Positions 18,927 to 27,421 of a DNA stretch of 64,000 bases are shown piece after piece. The translations under genes and the position numbers were made by a program. The notes under the pieces are model-generated. The model saw only the letters and a list, made by a program, of their open reading frames with translations, was not told the DNA's origin and did not search any database. Source of the stretch: Leptospira inadai serovar Lyme str. 10 (GTDB lineage Bacteria; Spirochaetota; Leptospiria; Leptospirales; Leptospiraceae); NCBI RefSeq assembly GCF_000243675.2, contig NZ_AHMM02000006.1:62001-126000 (forward strand). The letters are read 5' to 3'. Each line of letters opens with the position of its first letter. Positions within the stretch are counted from its first letter, which is position 1.

Positions 18927-19736
18927 TCAAATCGAGATTCCGCAGACCGTTTGCAATTTACTTTTGATTTGGAAGGAAATGGCCTCGGTGTAATGAACCG
19001 TGTCCAGCATCAAAGAGGTGGGGGCCGATTCTCCGGGACCGACTCCGAATAAGGGGAGCGGATCATAATAGCAGGAATTACTTAGAGTTTGCATATACGC
19101 GCCGACTTGCGAGTTCGTATAATCTTTATTATTATTGATAGCCGCATTGCGAGTCGGATGAATACCGACAACCGCAATCCGGATCGTTGGCCAACGACCT
19201 CGAATTTTAGAAATCAGTCGTTTAACGGTAAAGACTACGTAATCGTTATTTATCCCGTGTAGGAGCCCGTTTGCGTCCGCGGTTGAAATGATAAAATTCC
19301 GAGGATTTTGCGTTTTGATCGCATCCAATTGAGTAATCTCATCGCAAGCGGTATTTCCTATAACGGCGACGGACAAGGATTGGCTAGTGTTTAAGAACCC
19401 GCCGTACTGCCTGGATATATCCATCGTAGAATCGATTCCGATAATGTTCGCATAATCTCGAGTGTCGGACGAAATTCTTCCGTAGTAATCGGGAAGCGGC
19501 CAACTTAGGTTCATCGCTCCGTAAGTACTCATGCATTCGTCCGGAGTCAATTCCATTTGATCGAGGATCAAATCCGCGAGCAAAAGACTATGTACGGGAT
19601 CCATTGTCGAAATCGCCGACTTGGAATTGGAGTTAATTAGATTATTTTGAAAGCCGATGTTTTGACACGCGAACGAACCGATAAAAATCAAAAGGAAAAG
19701 AAAGGGGCTTCGGATAGACTGTCGAGGTTCCATCAT
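18927..19736 (-). CDS. Putative lipoprotein, SGNH/GDSL-hydrolase-like
   Basis: Residues 1-24 form a signal peptide ending LIFIGSFAC, a spirochaetal lipobox with the Cys as probable lipidation site. The mature part has features of SGNH hydrolases: a VAVIGNTACDE block, a VVGIHPTRN block and a late LDTVHY (D-x-x-H) that fits the catalytic Asp/His. The usual N-terminal GDS serine block is not obvious; its place is taken by LLLADLILD, so activity is uncertain. The ATG (preceded by GTGCAATG, an in-frame MM start) lies downstream of GAGGAGGTGC, a good ribosome-binding site. Confidence 0.75.
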   Translation of the reverse strand: MMEPRQSIRSPFLFLLIFIGSFACQNIGFQNNLINSNSKSAISTMDPVHSLLLADLILDQMELTPDECMSTYGAMNLSWPLPDYYGRISSDTRDYANIIGIDSTMDISRQYGGFLNTSQSLSVAVIGNTACDEITQLDAIKTQNPRNFIISTADANGLLHGINNDYVVFTVKRLISKIRGRWPTIRIAVVGIHPTRNAAINNNKDYTNSQVGAYMQTLSNSCYYDPLPLFGVGPGESAPTSLMLDTVHYTEAISFQIKSKLQTVCGISI

Positions 19737-20264
19737 TGCACCTCCTCGATCCTGTTTGGGTCGACGAAACTCGCAAAGCTGTAATAATTAGACTGTTTCT
19801 TTAATTTATTAATTTGTAAATTTGCGGATTTCATCCGGATTGGATTACTTACTTCGAAAAGAAAAAAATAAGTATTCTTTTGCATCCGATTCTCCACAGT
19901 TTTCCGCTTCTTTTTCTTAGACGTTCCTTCGACGGGAAGGTACTATTTTTCGGATAAAACGTCAATGGTAGCCGGGGGGACCTGCAAGACGAGAGGAGAA
20001 ACTGCGGATTGGCAGGGAATCAATTATCTTCGCAAATGTATTATTAAAAATTTAAATAGAAATTGCGATCAATCGGGCTTTCGACCGGAGTTTATTACGC
20101 TATCGAAGTTTGAGTTTAGACTTGAGTCCGCATTTTGAGACGGTTCTTGAAATTGAGCATGTCGGAATTCCTCCGAAAATGATTCCGTAATATTACGAAA
20201 GGCCTTGATTTTGAACGAGAGTCTATATGCCTCTCGTTTTTTTTGAAGAATAGATTCGAAAGAA
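19737..20264. other. 528-bp intergenic region
   Basis: No convincing protein gene is seen. The segment is AT-rich at 19780-19910 and ends, toward the TPR gene, in a hairpin with a T-tract reading in the + direction (20214-20244). A small RNA on the + strand is possible but no promoter is clear. Confidence 0.4.
20214..20244 (+). terminator. Intrinsic terminator, + direction
   Basis: The perfect 8-bp stem AACGAGAG / CTCTCGTT has a 9-nt loop and is followed by a run of T. No + strand gene lies upstream for more than 400 bp. Read on the minus strand it lacks a T-tract, so it is a poor terminator for the flanking minus-strand gene. Confidence 0.65.
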
Positions 20265-21551
20265 TTAGCTTCCGCCTAAATCCTTTTCTAGAGTAAGAAT
20301 TTCCGTATCACCGACTACGGTCTTGGGTTTGTGTTGCTTATAGGCTTGGATCGCTTCCAGCGCCTTGGTTCGAAGGAAACCCGCTTCGGGGCTGATGGTC
20401 GTGGCTTGCAATCCGCCTGAAATTTCAAAAAAACGTTTTGCGTATAACAATCCTGTTAAGCGATGAATTCGATAATCGGTAATATTATCACGACCGGCTT
20501 CTTTTAACAGCTTCTCCGAGATTTCCCATGCCTTGTCTTGGCGTTTTCTGAGTTTTGCTGACTCCTCGGTATTTTGCATATTGGGAGGAAGCTTCTTCGG
20601 AGAATAAGCTAGATAGAATCGATAGTAAGTTTCGGCGCTCCTGACCAAAAGTTCGTAATCGGATTTGGAGATTTCAAAACCGACCCTCGCAACGTCCTGC
20701 GCTCTGTCCAATTCTTCCGGAGTCGTGCTACCTTTTACGAACGTGGGAGATTGTTCGGATTTACAGTTTAAAAAGGAAATATATTCGCGGGCGAATCGGA
20801 CGGCGTCTTGGTCGGAATCGAATCGTCCTCTCTTCTTCCAGGCCGATGCGAATTCCGCTCCGGCGCTCATCGGTAAAATTCCCGAACAGGATGAGTCTTT
20901 AGAGTCGTTAATAGCCTCGCTTAAATAAAGTAACCCGAGACGAAAATGAGCCGTTGGAGAAGAAGGGTCTAATCGGATCGCCTTCCGATATGCCTGAATC
21001 GCTTCGGGGATCTCGTTTCTCGTATAATAATAATCTCCCTTTTTGCGTTCCACCAAAGCGGGGCCCGCTTGTTCCGATGATAGAGGGTAGGCTACGGATA
21101 ATACTTTCTCTTTCGCGATTCCTAGATATCCGATTCCGCGTAATTGTTTCCCGATAAACGCGGTTTGAAAAACGGACTTCACTTCGATCTGTCCGACGAT
21201 ATTCCCGTCCTTAAAGGTCTCATGGTCGAAGTCTTTTTCGATCAAATAGAGAATTTGACCGGGACGGATACCCGGATCATAATGAACCTTCACGGTTACG
21301 ATATCAGGACGAATATCGTAACCCAATTCTAAATTCTTATACTGACCTTCGTATTCGATCGGCTTTACCTTATCGAACATCATGGTTTCTCCGATCAGTA
21401 TCATTTTCTCTTTTCTCGGTTTATCGTCTTTTTTAGTACTCTTAGGCATTCCGGGGTCGCGGAAGGCGTATATCACTTCTTTGGCATGAACATTCCGGGG
21501 AAAAAAATTATAGGAAATAGTGAGAAGAAGCAGAACGCGTAGGACGGCCAT
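20265..21551 (-). CDS. Exported TPR protein
   Basis: The 428-residue protein begins with a signal peptide (MAVLRVLLLLTISYNFFPRNVHA, cleavage after HA expected). Residues about 50-160 form a beta-rich, possibly ligand-binding domain (GYDIRPDIVTVKVHYDPGIRPGQILYL). Around residue 180 a clear TPR starts (KGDYYYTRNEIPEAIQAYRKAIRLDPSSPTAHFRLG), followed by more helices with scattered Cys. It is probably periplasmic; partners are unknown. It is not coupled to its neighbours: mtnC ends 44 bp upstream, so it may be in the same transcript as MFS-mtnC. Confidence 0.85.
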   Translation of the reverse strand: MAVLRVLLLLTISYNFFPRNVHAKEVIYAFRDPGMPKSTKKDDKPRKEKMILIGETMMFDKVKPIEYEGQYKNLELGYDIRPDIVTVKVHYDPGIRPGQILYLIEKDFDHETFKDGNIVGQIEVKSVFQTAFIGKQLRGIGYLGIAKEKVLSVAYPLSSEQAGPALVERKKGDYYYTRNEIPEAIQAYRKAIRLDPSSPTAHFRLGLLYLSEAINDSKDSSCSGILPMSAGAEFASAWKKRGRFDSDQDAVRFAREYISFLNCKSEQSPTFVKGSTTPEELDRAQDVARVGFEISKSDYELLVRSAETYYRFYLAYSPKKLPPNMQNTEESAKLRKRQDKAWEISEKLLKEAGRDNITDYRIHRLTGLLYAKRFFEISGGLQATTISPEAGFLRTKALEAIQAYKQHKPKTVVGDTEILTLEKDLGGS

Positions 21552-21595
21552 ACTACGAATTTCGGCCGAAACCGAGGATCTCCCTAGTCTCGAAT

Positions 21596-22309
21596 TCAGC
21601 TAAATTCGGCCAATATGCCGTCAAAGGAAGATAAAATGGGAAAAGAATGTTCTCCCTGAGGATAGTTTCCCGGACGATCTAAAATATAAGGATGCAATCC
21701 GGCAGTCTGAGCGGCTTCCGCTTCCTCCTTAATATCGGTGAAAAATACTATGGTAGAAGGTTCGACTTCTAATGTTTCGGCTATGCGGCGATAACTCTCC
21801 GCCTCGCGTTTGCCGCCTACGGAGGTATCAAAGTACGCCCGGAAATTCGGAGTCAGGTCTCCGGCTTCGCAGTATCGAAAAATTAAGATTTGCGCTTCGA
21901 CGCTTCCGGAAGAATACACTGCCGAAGTCTTGCCGGACTTTTCGATGCGCCGTAAAAATTTCGGAACGTCCGGGAAGATCGTACTTTTTAGTTCTCCGGT
22001 TTCATATCCTTGTTTCCAAATCCTACCTTGAATTTCTTTTAAGGCTCCCAATTTTCTATCTTTAGAAACGAGAAACGCGCAAAAATCGGCCAATGATTCC
22101 GGTCGAGAATCCAAGACTTTTCCGAATTCGGATTCCTGCTTTGAGGCGACGAACAATTCATCCAATAATTTTTTTCCAAGGGGAACGGATTGAAAGAAAG
22201 TGAGAAAATTTCGCGTGGAGTAAGGGAATAAAATTTTATGCACGAATTCGATAGGCGTGGTTGTTCCTTCTATATCGAATAAAAACACGTTTGCATCTTC
22301 CAAAACCAC
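21596..22309 (-). CDS. mtnC: Enolase-phosphatase E1 (acireductone synthase)
   Basis: HAD-superfamily enzyme of the methionine salvage pathway that converts 2,3-diketo-5-methylthiopentyl-1-phosphate to the acireductone. The family signature FDIEGTTTPI gives D12 (nucleophile) and E14; SSGSVEAQ holds the motif II Ser and FFTDIKEEAEAA motif III. The length (237 aa) is typical. The start is GTG at 22309, sharing one base with the TAG stop of the MFS gene (TAGTG), so translation is coupled. No other salvage genes are in the window. Confidence 0.95.
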   Translation of the reverse strand: MVLEDANVFLFDIEGTTTPIEFVHKILFPYSTRNFLTFFQSVPLGKKLLDELFVASKQESEFGKVLDSRPESLADFCAFLVSKDRKLGALKEIQGRIWKQGYETGELKSTIFPDVPKFLRRIEKSGKTSAVYSSGSVEAQILIFRYCEAGDLTPNFRAYFDTSVGGKREAESYRRIAETLEVEPSTIVFFTDIKEEAEAAQTAGLHPYILDRPGNYPQGEHSFPILSSFDGILAEFS

Positions 22310-23697
22310 TAAGCCGTCCTCCGCAATTTTTGCGCTTCTTCGGACAGGATTTTATGCACATTCGCTTCGTCCTGCCGGAAATTCTTTAAAATGATCCACC
22401 AAAATAAACCGCAGGGTATCCAAAAAAGAACCGCGATGGTAAAGGCAGTCGATCGCTCTGCGACAAATCCTAGAATAATGGCGGCCATCGCCGGCCCTAA
22501 TCCTTTTCCTAAGTCATCGGTGAGATTATAAAGCGAAAACATGGCGGCCCTGTTTTTGGGAGTGTTCACGTTTAGGATCAAGGCTCTCACGTTCGGTCCC
22601 GTCACCGCTATAATAAATCCGGTAATTACGTTTATCCAAATAAATGCCGGTTGGAGTGCTGCCGAACCCGCGTGAAGAAGATAAACGCTAGGGCCTGTTC
22701 CTAATAAGACCATTACCGCGCAAAAGATCGGCATATAAGATTTATTCCTATTATAAAGTTTCTGGCCGATGATTCCGCCAAAGAATGTTCCTATAAAGAT
22801 TCCGATCGCCGCGAACGTCATAAGACCGGCGGCGCTTGCTTTTGGAATTCCGTAATCGTTCTCGTAATAGTCCGCTAAAAATGTAAAGAATACTCCCCAA
22901 GGTACGCATCCCGGAATCCCTTGCAAAAAAATTCCGATATTGGTCTTGTTCGCAAATAATATTCTTAAATCCTTCCATGTTAAACGAACATCCGCTTCGT
23001 CGGTCGTCAAATCCGCTATTTCGGTGAATTCCTTCTCGGTTCTACCTCTTGCAGGTTCCGTACAAAAAAGGGCATAGACGATCATAAAAAAGAAGGAAGG
23101 GGCCGCCATATAAATGAAACTCATCCGCCATCCGTTTTCTAAATCCGCTTGGCCTATAATTCCTCCGAAGAGTTGACCTACGCCGACTCCTAATCCCATT
23201 GCGAGCGAAAGATAACCTGAGGCGATGGATCGGGACTTGTCCGAAAAATAATCCCCTAAGATGGAGAACAATAAAGGAAAGCTTCCTCCTAGCCCGAAGC
23301 CTGTTAAAGTTCTAAGCAGTAGGAACTCATTATAAGTCTGCGCAAAACCGGAAAGTAAACAGGGAATTTCGCCTAACAATACGGTTCCCACCACTAAGGC
23401 CTTCCTGGAAAATCTTTGGGTCAGGTAACCCATGTTTACGGAGACTAATCCTCCTAAGACGAAGAAGAAAATCGGAATCTCTCCGCCCATTTTCCAATCG
23501 ATTTCCTTTTGTTCGGTTATTCCAAAAGAGCGAGCTATATTCCGCAGGTTGGGTGCGATAAGATTTTGGTCGGCAAAGAGGAAAAACGCCATCCCTAAAA
23601 TCATCCAAAAGGCCAGGACTGCGTTGCCTCCGCAGGAAGCGAGTTCGCCTAACCCGATATATCGTAATAAGCTTTTTTTAGAAGATGGCTGGGACAT
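22309..23697 (-). CDS. MFS transporter (spinster-like)
   Basis: The 462-residue protein has twelve hydrophobic segments. It has the MFS loop after TM2 (NMGYLTQRFSRKALVVGT) and a typical LTGFGLGGSFPLLFSILGDYF stretch in TM4/5, as in spinster-type members. Substrate is unknown; the one-base overlap with mtnC hints at sulphur-nucleoside or related compounds (inference only). ATG at 23697 is preceded by GGAGAAATCGG. The last residues are polar and cytoplasmic. Confidence 0.9.
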   Translation of the reverse strand: MSQPSSKKSLLRYIGLGELASCGGNAVLAFWMILGMAFFLFADQNLIAPNLRNIARSFGITEQKEIDWKMGGEIPIFFFVLGGLVSVNMGYLTQRFSRKALVVGTVLLGEIPCLLSGFAQTYNEFLLLRTLTGFGLGGSFPLLFSILGDYFSDKSRSIASGYLSLAMGLGVGVGQLFGGIIGQADLENGWRMSFIYMAAPSFFFMIVYALFCTEPARGRTEKEFTEIADLTTDEADVRLTWKDLRILFANKTNIGIFLQGIPGCVPWGVFFTFLADYYENDYGIPKASAAGLMTFAAIGIFIGTFFGGIIGQKLYNRNKSYMPIFCAVMVLLGTGPSVYLLHAGSAALQPAFIWINVITGFIIAVTGPNVRALILNVNTPKNRAAMFSLYNLTDDLGKGLGPAMAAIILGFVAERSTAFTIAVLFWIPCGLFWWIILKNFRQDEANVHKILSEEAQKLRRTA

Positions 23698-24098
23698 CCG
23701 ATTTCTCCGATCCTTGATTCTTGAGTTCTACACATTTCCTGATCCGATTGTCTTCGGCTGTTATTCATTCGTAACCGATTCAAAAATCCCGATCCGGAGT
23801 GAGGGGACGTTCGCTTGCCGGGGACTCGATAGCGAAGTTTGCAAGCTTGGACTCTATAACATGAAGAATCCGAATCGTCAACGAATACTTTCGACGGGAA
23901 GGTTATGCACTCGTTCGATCTTTCGAACGTCGAAATTAGAACTGCTTTCACCCCTTGTCGCTTATCGAAATTGTAGGTGATTCTTTCGGATACTCGATTC
24001 GTTCGGCTTTGTTACGCTAGATTCAATAAAGGCTTGACCCTTTGTTAAAGTATCGATAGCTTCGATCGGAATCGCACCCTTCTTCGGAGTCTTAGCAT
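23698..24098. other. 401-bp divergent intergenic region
   Basis: Lies between the minus-strand MFS gene and the plus-strand hydrolase. I looked for a SAM-type riboswitch ahead of MFS-mtnC and saw no convincing one. A weak -35-like TTGACC lies near 24034 for the hydrolase. Nothing else stands out. Confidence 0.4.
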
Positions 24099-24980
24099 AT
24101 GGCCTACCAACACAAGGAATTCTATATCCAATCTTCCCGAGACAATACCAAACTCTATTGTCAGGCTTGGATCAAACCCGATGCAAATAGGGTACTTGTG
24201 TTTAATCATGGATTCGGCGAGCATAGCGGAAGATACGGTAATTTAATAAATTATTTCAAAGATAGTGACGTAAGCTTTTACGGTTTAGATATGCGCGGTC
24301 ATGGCAAATCGGACGGAAAGAGGGGGCACGCCGACACCTTCGAGTTATTCGTGGATGATTTGGCCGATTTTGTCCAAGAAGTTCGCCGTAGAGAAAAGAA
24401 GGATAAGATTCTGCTTCTGGGTCATTCCATGGGTGGGGTCGTAGTCATTCGATACGCCTTGGAAGGCATTAATCAGGATTATCTGCATGCAGTCGTAGCT
24501 AGTTCCCCGGCATTAAAGATTCCGGCGAATACGTTCCAGAAATTTCAAATCGCCGTGGCCGGCTTTTTACGCAAACTATCCCCAGATACGACTTTGGATG
24601 CGAATCTGGACGTTAACTTGATTAGTCGCGACCCCGAAGTGGTAAAGGCTTATGTGGAGGATCCCTTAGTTCATGGTAAGATATCCTTCTCGATGGGATA
24701 CGAGCTTTTTCAACAGGGCGAGATCGCAAATAAGAAGGCGGCTATTTTGAGGACACCGATTTTGATTTTACACGGCCTCTCAGATAGGATTGCGGATCCG
24801 GCAGGAAGTCTCGAATTTTATAATCATTTAGTCTATAAGAATAAGAGAATTAAAACGTATCCCGGCTTTTATCATGAGACGATGAACGAGGTTTCCCCGG
24901 ATAAGGAAACGGTGTTAAAAGACATTAAGGAATTTTTGGATTCATTGGTTCCCGAAAAGACCGGTCAAAAAAAAAATTAA
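24099..24980 (+). CDS. Monoacylglycerol lipase-like alpha/beta hydrolase
   Basis: Lysophospholipase/monoglyceride lipase family (Hydrolase_4). The 293-residue protein has the oxyanion motif FNHGFGEHSGRY, the nucleophile elbow GHSMGG with S110, the acid in LHGLSDRIADP and the His in GFYHETMNE; DMRGHGKSDGKRGH is family-typical. There is no signal peptide. ATG is preceded by GGAG about 10 nt upstream. It probably hydrolyses lipid esters in the cytoplasm; long-chain lipids are the main carbon source of leptospires, so such enzymes are expected. Confidence 0.92.
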   Translation: MAYQHKEFYIQSSRDNTKLYCQAWIKPDANRVLVFNHGFGEHSGRYGNLINYFKDSDVSFYGLDMRGHGKSDGKRGHADTFELFVDDLADFVQEVRRREKKDKILLLGHSMGGVVVIRYALEGINQDYLHAVVASSPALKIPANTFQKFQIAVAGFLRKLSPDTTLDANLDVNLISRDPEVVKAYVEDPLVHGKISFSMGYELFQQGEIANKKAAILRTPILILHGLSDRIADPAGSLEFYNHLVYKNKRIKTYPGFYHETMNEVSPDKETVLKDIKEFLDSLVPEKTGQKKN

Positions 24981-25155
24981 GACCGGCCTAGCTTCGAAAA
25001 AAAATCGATCCGAAAACTTCCTATAACGAAAAAGAATAGTAAATGAAGTTCTTTAATCGGCGCGGGAAGTCGGCGGATTTTCCTTTCATAAGGACCGAAC
25101 TAAATGAGCCGCTCCGACTATCGATACTGATTCTTCCTAAGAAATCCTCTTTGTC

Positions 25156-25995
25156 TTAAATTTGAAAAACTCTCTTCGCATTCGCGTAAAAAAATCTTTT
25201 TAGAGACGGATCCGGTAAGTCCAAAACGGCCGCTTGATTTGCGCATTTATTAAATTCGAGATGGGGAAAATTCGTACCGAATAGAACCTTACTTCTTCCG
25301 GATGTTTTCATATAGTCCAGCAACTGCTTCGGATACTGAGAAGGTAAATGCGCGGAAGTGTCGATGTAAACGTTCTGGTGTTTCATGCACAATCCTATCA
25401 TCTCGTCCGTCCAAGGAAACCCTAGATGGCCGCCTACGATCTTTAACGTAGGGAAAGTTAAGGCGACCTCGTCCAAATAGGGGACGGGCCTTCCCGTTTC
25501 CGAGGGCATCAGCGGACCGGTGTGCCCTACTTGGGTGCAAAAGGGAATTCCTAACTCTATACACTCCACGTAGAGGGGATAATACAATTTATGGTTGGGC
25601 GGAAGCTGCCAAAGCCAAGGAAGAACGAATAGTCCTTTAAAACCTAGGTCCTTGATCGCTCGCCTCAATTCTTTAACGGCTTCCACCGGTTTTGAGAGAT
25701 CGACAGTCGCGATTCCGACAAACCGATCCGGATATCGATTCGTGTATTCGTAAATTTGATCGTTCGTGCAGACCCATTGGCCCGGGCGGCACCAAGCCCG
25801 TAACAATACTTTCTCGACTCCGGCCTCGTCGAGTAGGTCGACGGTTTCTTCGGGCGAAAGACTTTTTCGGGCATAGCCACCCGAACCGGATCGTTTAAAG
25901 AGAGATGCGATCTCCGGCAATTTTTGAACCATCGAAACCAAGGCCGGTTGAGCCCAAGCATCGATGATTTGACCTTTATACTGATTTTCTTCCAT
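25156..25995 (-). CDS. Amidohydrolase_2-family protein with degenerate metal site
   Basis: The 279-residue TIM-barrel protein belongs to the COG2159 amidohydrolase family: QVGHTGP, GGHLGFPW, YIDTSAHLP and LFGTNFPHLEF are the expected strand-end blocks. The N-terminal metal motif (normally D-x-H-x-H) reads IIDAWAQPAL, without either His, and the late catalytic Asp position reads GTNFPH. A subfamily with W-x-Q at this place exists in my memory, so this may be a natural branch. A sigma70-type promoter inside a 12-bp-arm palindrome lies 36-73 bp upstream, suggesting strong repressor control. Confidence 0.88.
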   Translation of the reverse strand: MEENQYKGQIIDAWAQPALVSMVQKLPEIASLFKRSGSGGYARKSLSPEETVDLLDEAGVEKVLLRAWCRPGQWVCTNDQIYEYTNRYPDRFVGIATVDLSKPVEAVKELRRAIKDLGFKGLFVLPWLWQLPPNHKLYYPLYVECIELGIPFCTQVGHTGPLMPSETGRPVPYLDEVALTFPTLKIVGGHLGFPWTDEMIGLCMKHQNVYIDTSAHLPSQYPKQLLDYMKTSGRSKVLFGTNFPHLEFNKCANQAAVLDLPDPSLKRFFYANAKRVFQI

Positions 25996-26030
25996 GATTG
26001 AATCGAACGGATGTTCCCCTCCATTCAGAA

Positions 26031-26058
26031 ATTATAGACGTATTTAGTTTTATGTCAA
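26031..26058 (-). promoter_or_regulatory. Sigma70-type promoter of the amidohydrolase gene
   Basis: On the minus strand, TTGACA (26058-26053) and TATAAT (26036-26031) are both consensus and are separated by 16 bp. The ATG is at 25995, about 35 bp downstream of the -10. Confidence 0.8.
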
Positions 26059-26068
26059 ACTAAATACG
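26039..26068. promoter_or_regulatory. Palindromic operator over the amidohydrolase promoter
   Basis: Perfect 12-bp arms CGTATTTAGTTT and AAACTAAATACG are separated by TATGTC. The palindrome covers the -35 and nearly all of the spacer, the usual place of a TetR- or MarR-type repressor site. No such regulator gene lies in this window. Confidence 0.8.
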
Positions 26069-26231
26069 GTCCGAAATAATAAAATTATCCAGAGATAGGA
26101 ACACTTCGGAAAAAATGAACGAATCGGAAAATCCTCGTTCGAGAAACTGCCTGTCGTTTAACAAGGAACTTCAGTAAGATGTCGGGTTTGCGATTCCTTG
26201 CAAACCCTCGTGATTCGTTAAATTTAGTTAT

Positions 26232-27251
26232 CTAGGCGAATTTACGATAAACGAATAGGAAGGAAAGAGTGAACAAAAGACCCAATATCGCCACCACACC
26301 CAAGACGGTCTTTTCGGCCGAAACGAAAAATTTACCGTTCTCGATACTTCTTTCCTGATCGGCTGAAGAGGTTTCCACCGCTTGACCTCCTTTGACGGAA
26401 ATCGTTATTTCCTGTTGGGGAGCGGAATAGGAAATCGAATACGCTTTTACGTCCTCGGGTACGTCCGCTTCTAATTTCCTTACGTTCCTCGCGCCACCGA
26501 AGGATAGCTCCATATCCTTGGGTTTTGCGAACACGACTCGTTCCCCGTCATTTTTTTCGAATAGAAGCTTATCCTTAAATGTGGCGGGTGCAAGATTGGT
26601 AGCGGGAACGGAATAAGAAATATATAATTGAGAGGAGCCGGGGAGAATCGGGCGATCCAATGCTAAGCCCTGCTTTCCCGGTCTTAGCTGTAACGGGATT
26701 CCCATGCCGGCTCCTTGCGTAAGTTGTGCGGAAACGTCGGACGCTTCCGCAGGAGTGAAAATTTCTATCGGGTCCGACTCGTTTTGGAAGCTGCGAGGGG
26801 GAATCGAATTATTCTGTAGTATAAAAACCTTAAACACGATTAAGGAATCTTTCGATCTGGTGATCTGCAATAACGATTTTGTTTTGATCAAGGACCGATC
26901 CTGAGTCTTTTCAAAGACCGTGACTTCCTGCGGTTGCGTTCTCATTACCGGAACGGGTGGAACGATTTTATTATAATTCACTCCCCCATAGGTCACTTGT
27001 AAAAGTATGGGCAAACCGTCCGGAGCTTCTACTTTTGGGAGACGGAAACTGCCCTTAACGGGGCCGATATCTCCGATCGAAAGGGGAATCATCTGTCGTT
27101 CCAGCGCGAATAGTTTAATTTTCTCCGCGGATCCTACACCGCCTGTCGTGCCGTTTTTCAGTGTGACCTGTAGTTCGACTTCTTCCGCAGACAGTGAAGC
27201 GGTAAATAGGCTTAAAACCAGGAAAAAAGATGATATCGTGCGTTTGTACAT
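26232..27251 (-). CDS. Exported, C-terminally anchored protein
   Basis: The 339-residue protein has a signal peptide (MYKRTISSFFLVLSLFTASLSA) and one C-terminal membrane helix (VLGVVAILGLLFTLSFLFVY) followed by RKFA, so the bulk is periplasmic. The body is beta-rich with repeated LPxLLQVTYGG/LYISYSVPA-type strands, which may be immunoglobulin-like or carboxypeptidase-regulatory-like; I cannot name the family. Upstream is a 152-bp divergent region shared with the EEP gene. Confidence 0.8.
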   Translation of the reverse strand: MYKRTISSFFLVLSLFTASLSAEEVELQVTLKNGTTGGVGSAEKIKLFALERQMIPLSIGDIGPVKGSFRLPKVEAPDGLPILLQVTYGGVNYNKIVPPVPVMRTQPQEVTVFEKTQDRSLIKTKSLLQITRSKDSLIVFKVFILQNNSIPPRSFQNESDPIEIFTPAEASDVSAQLTQGAGMGIPLQLRPGKQGLALDRPILPGSSQLYISYSVPATNLAPATFKDKLLFEKNDGERVVFAKPKDMELSFGGARNVRKLEADVPEDVKAYSISYSAPQQEITISVKGGQAVETSSADQERSIENGKFFVSAEKTVLGVVAILGLLFTLSFLFVYRKFA

Positions 27252-27421
27252 GAGGTCGGTTCCATTCTCTTGAATCCCCCCAAAAAGGGAAAGCCTTTAC
27301 GACTACTTACGAGGGTGAAAATCCGATTCGAAAATTGTGGACGAAACCCGCCGAATATTTAGAAAGGATGCCTTACCAAAAGGAATAGGCATCACTTCAT
27401 GTTGTGCCCCAAGGAGGGATC

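Noticed and set aside
23698..24098. SAM riboswitch ahead of MFS-mtnC
   Set aside because: No conserved core or stable arrangement could be seen.
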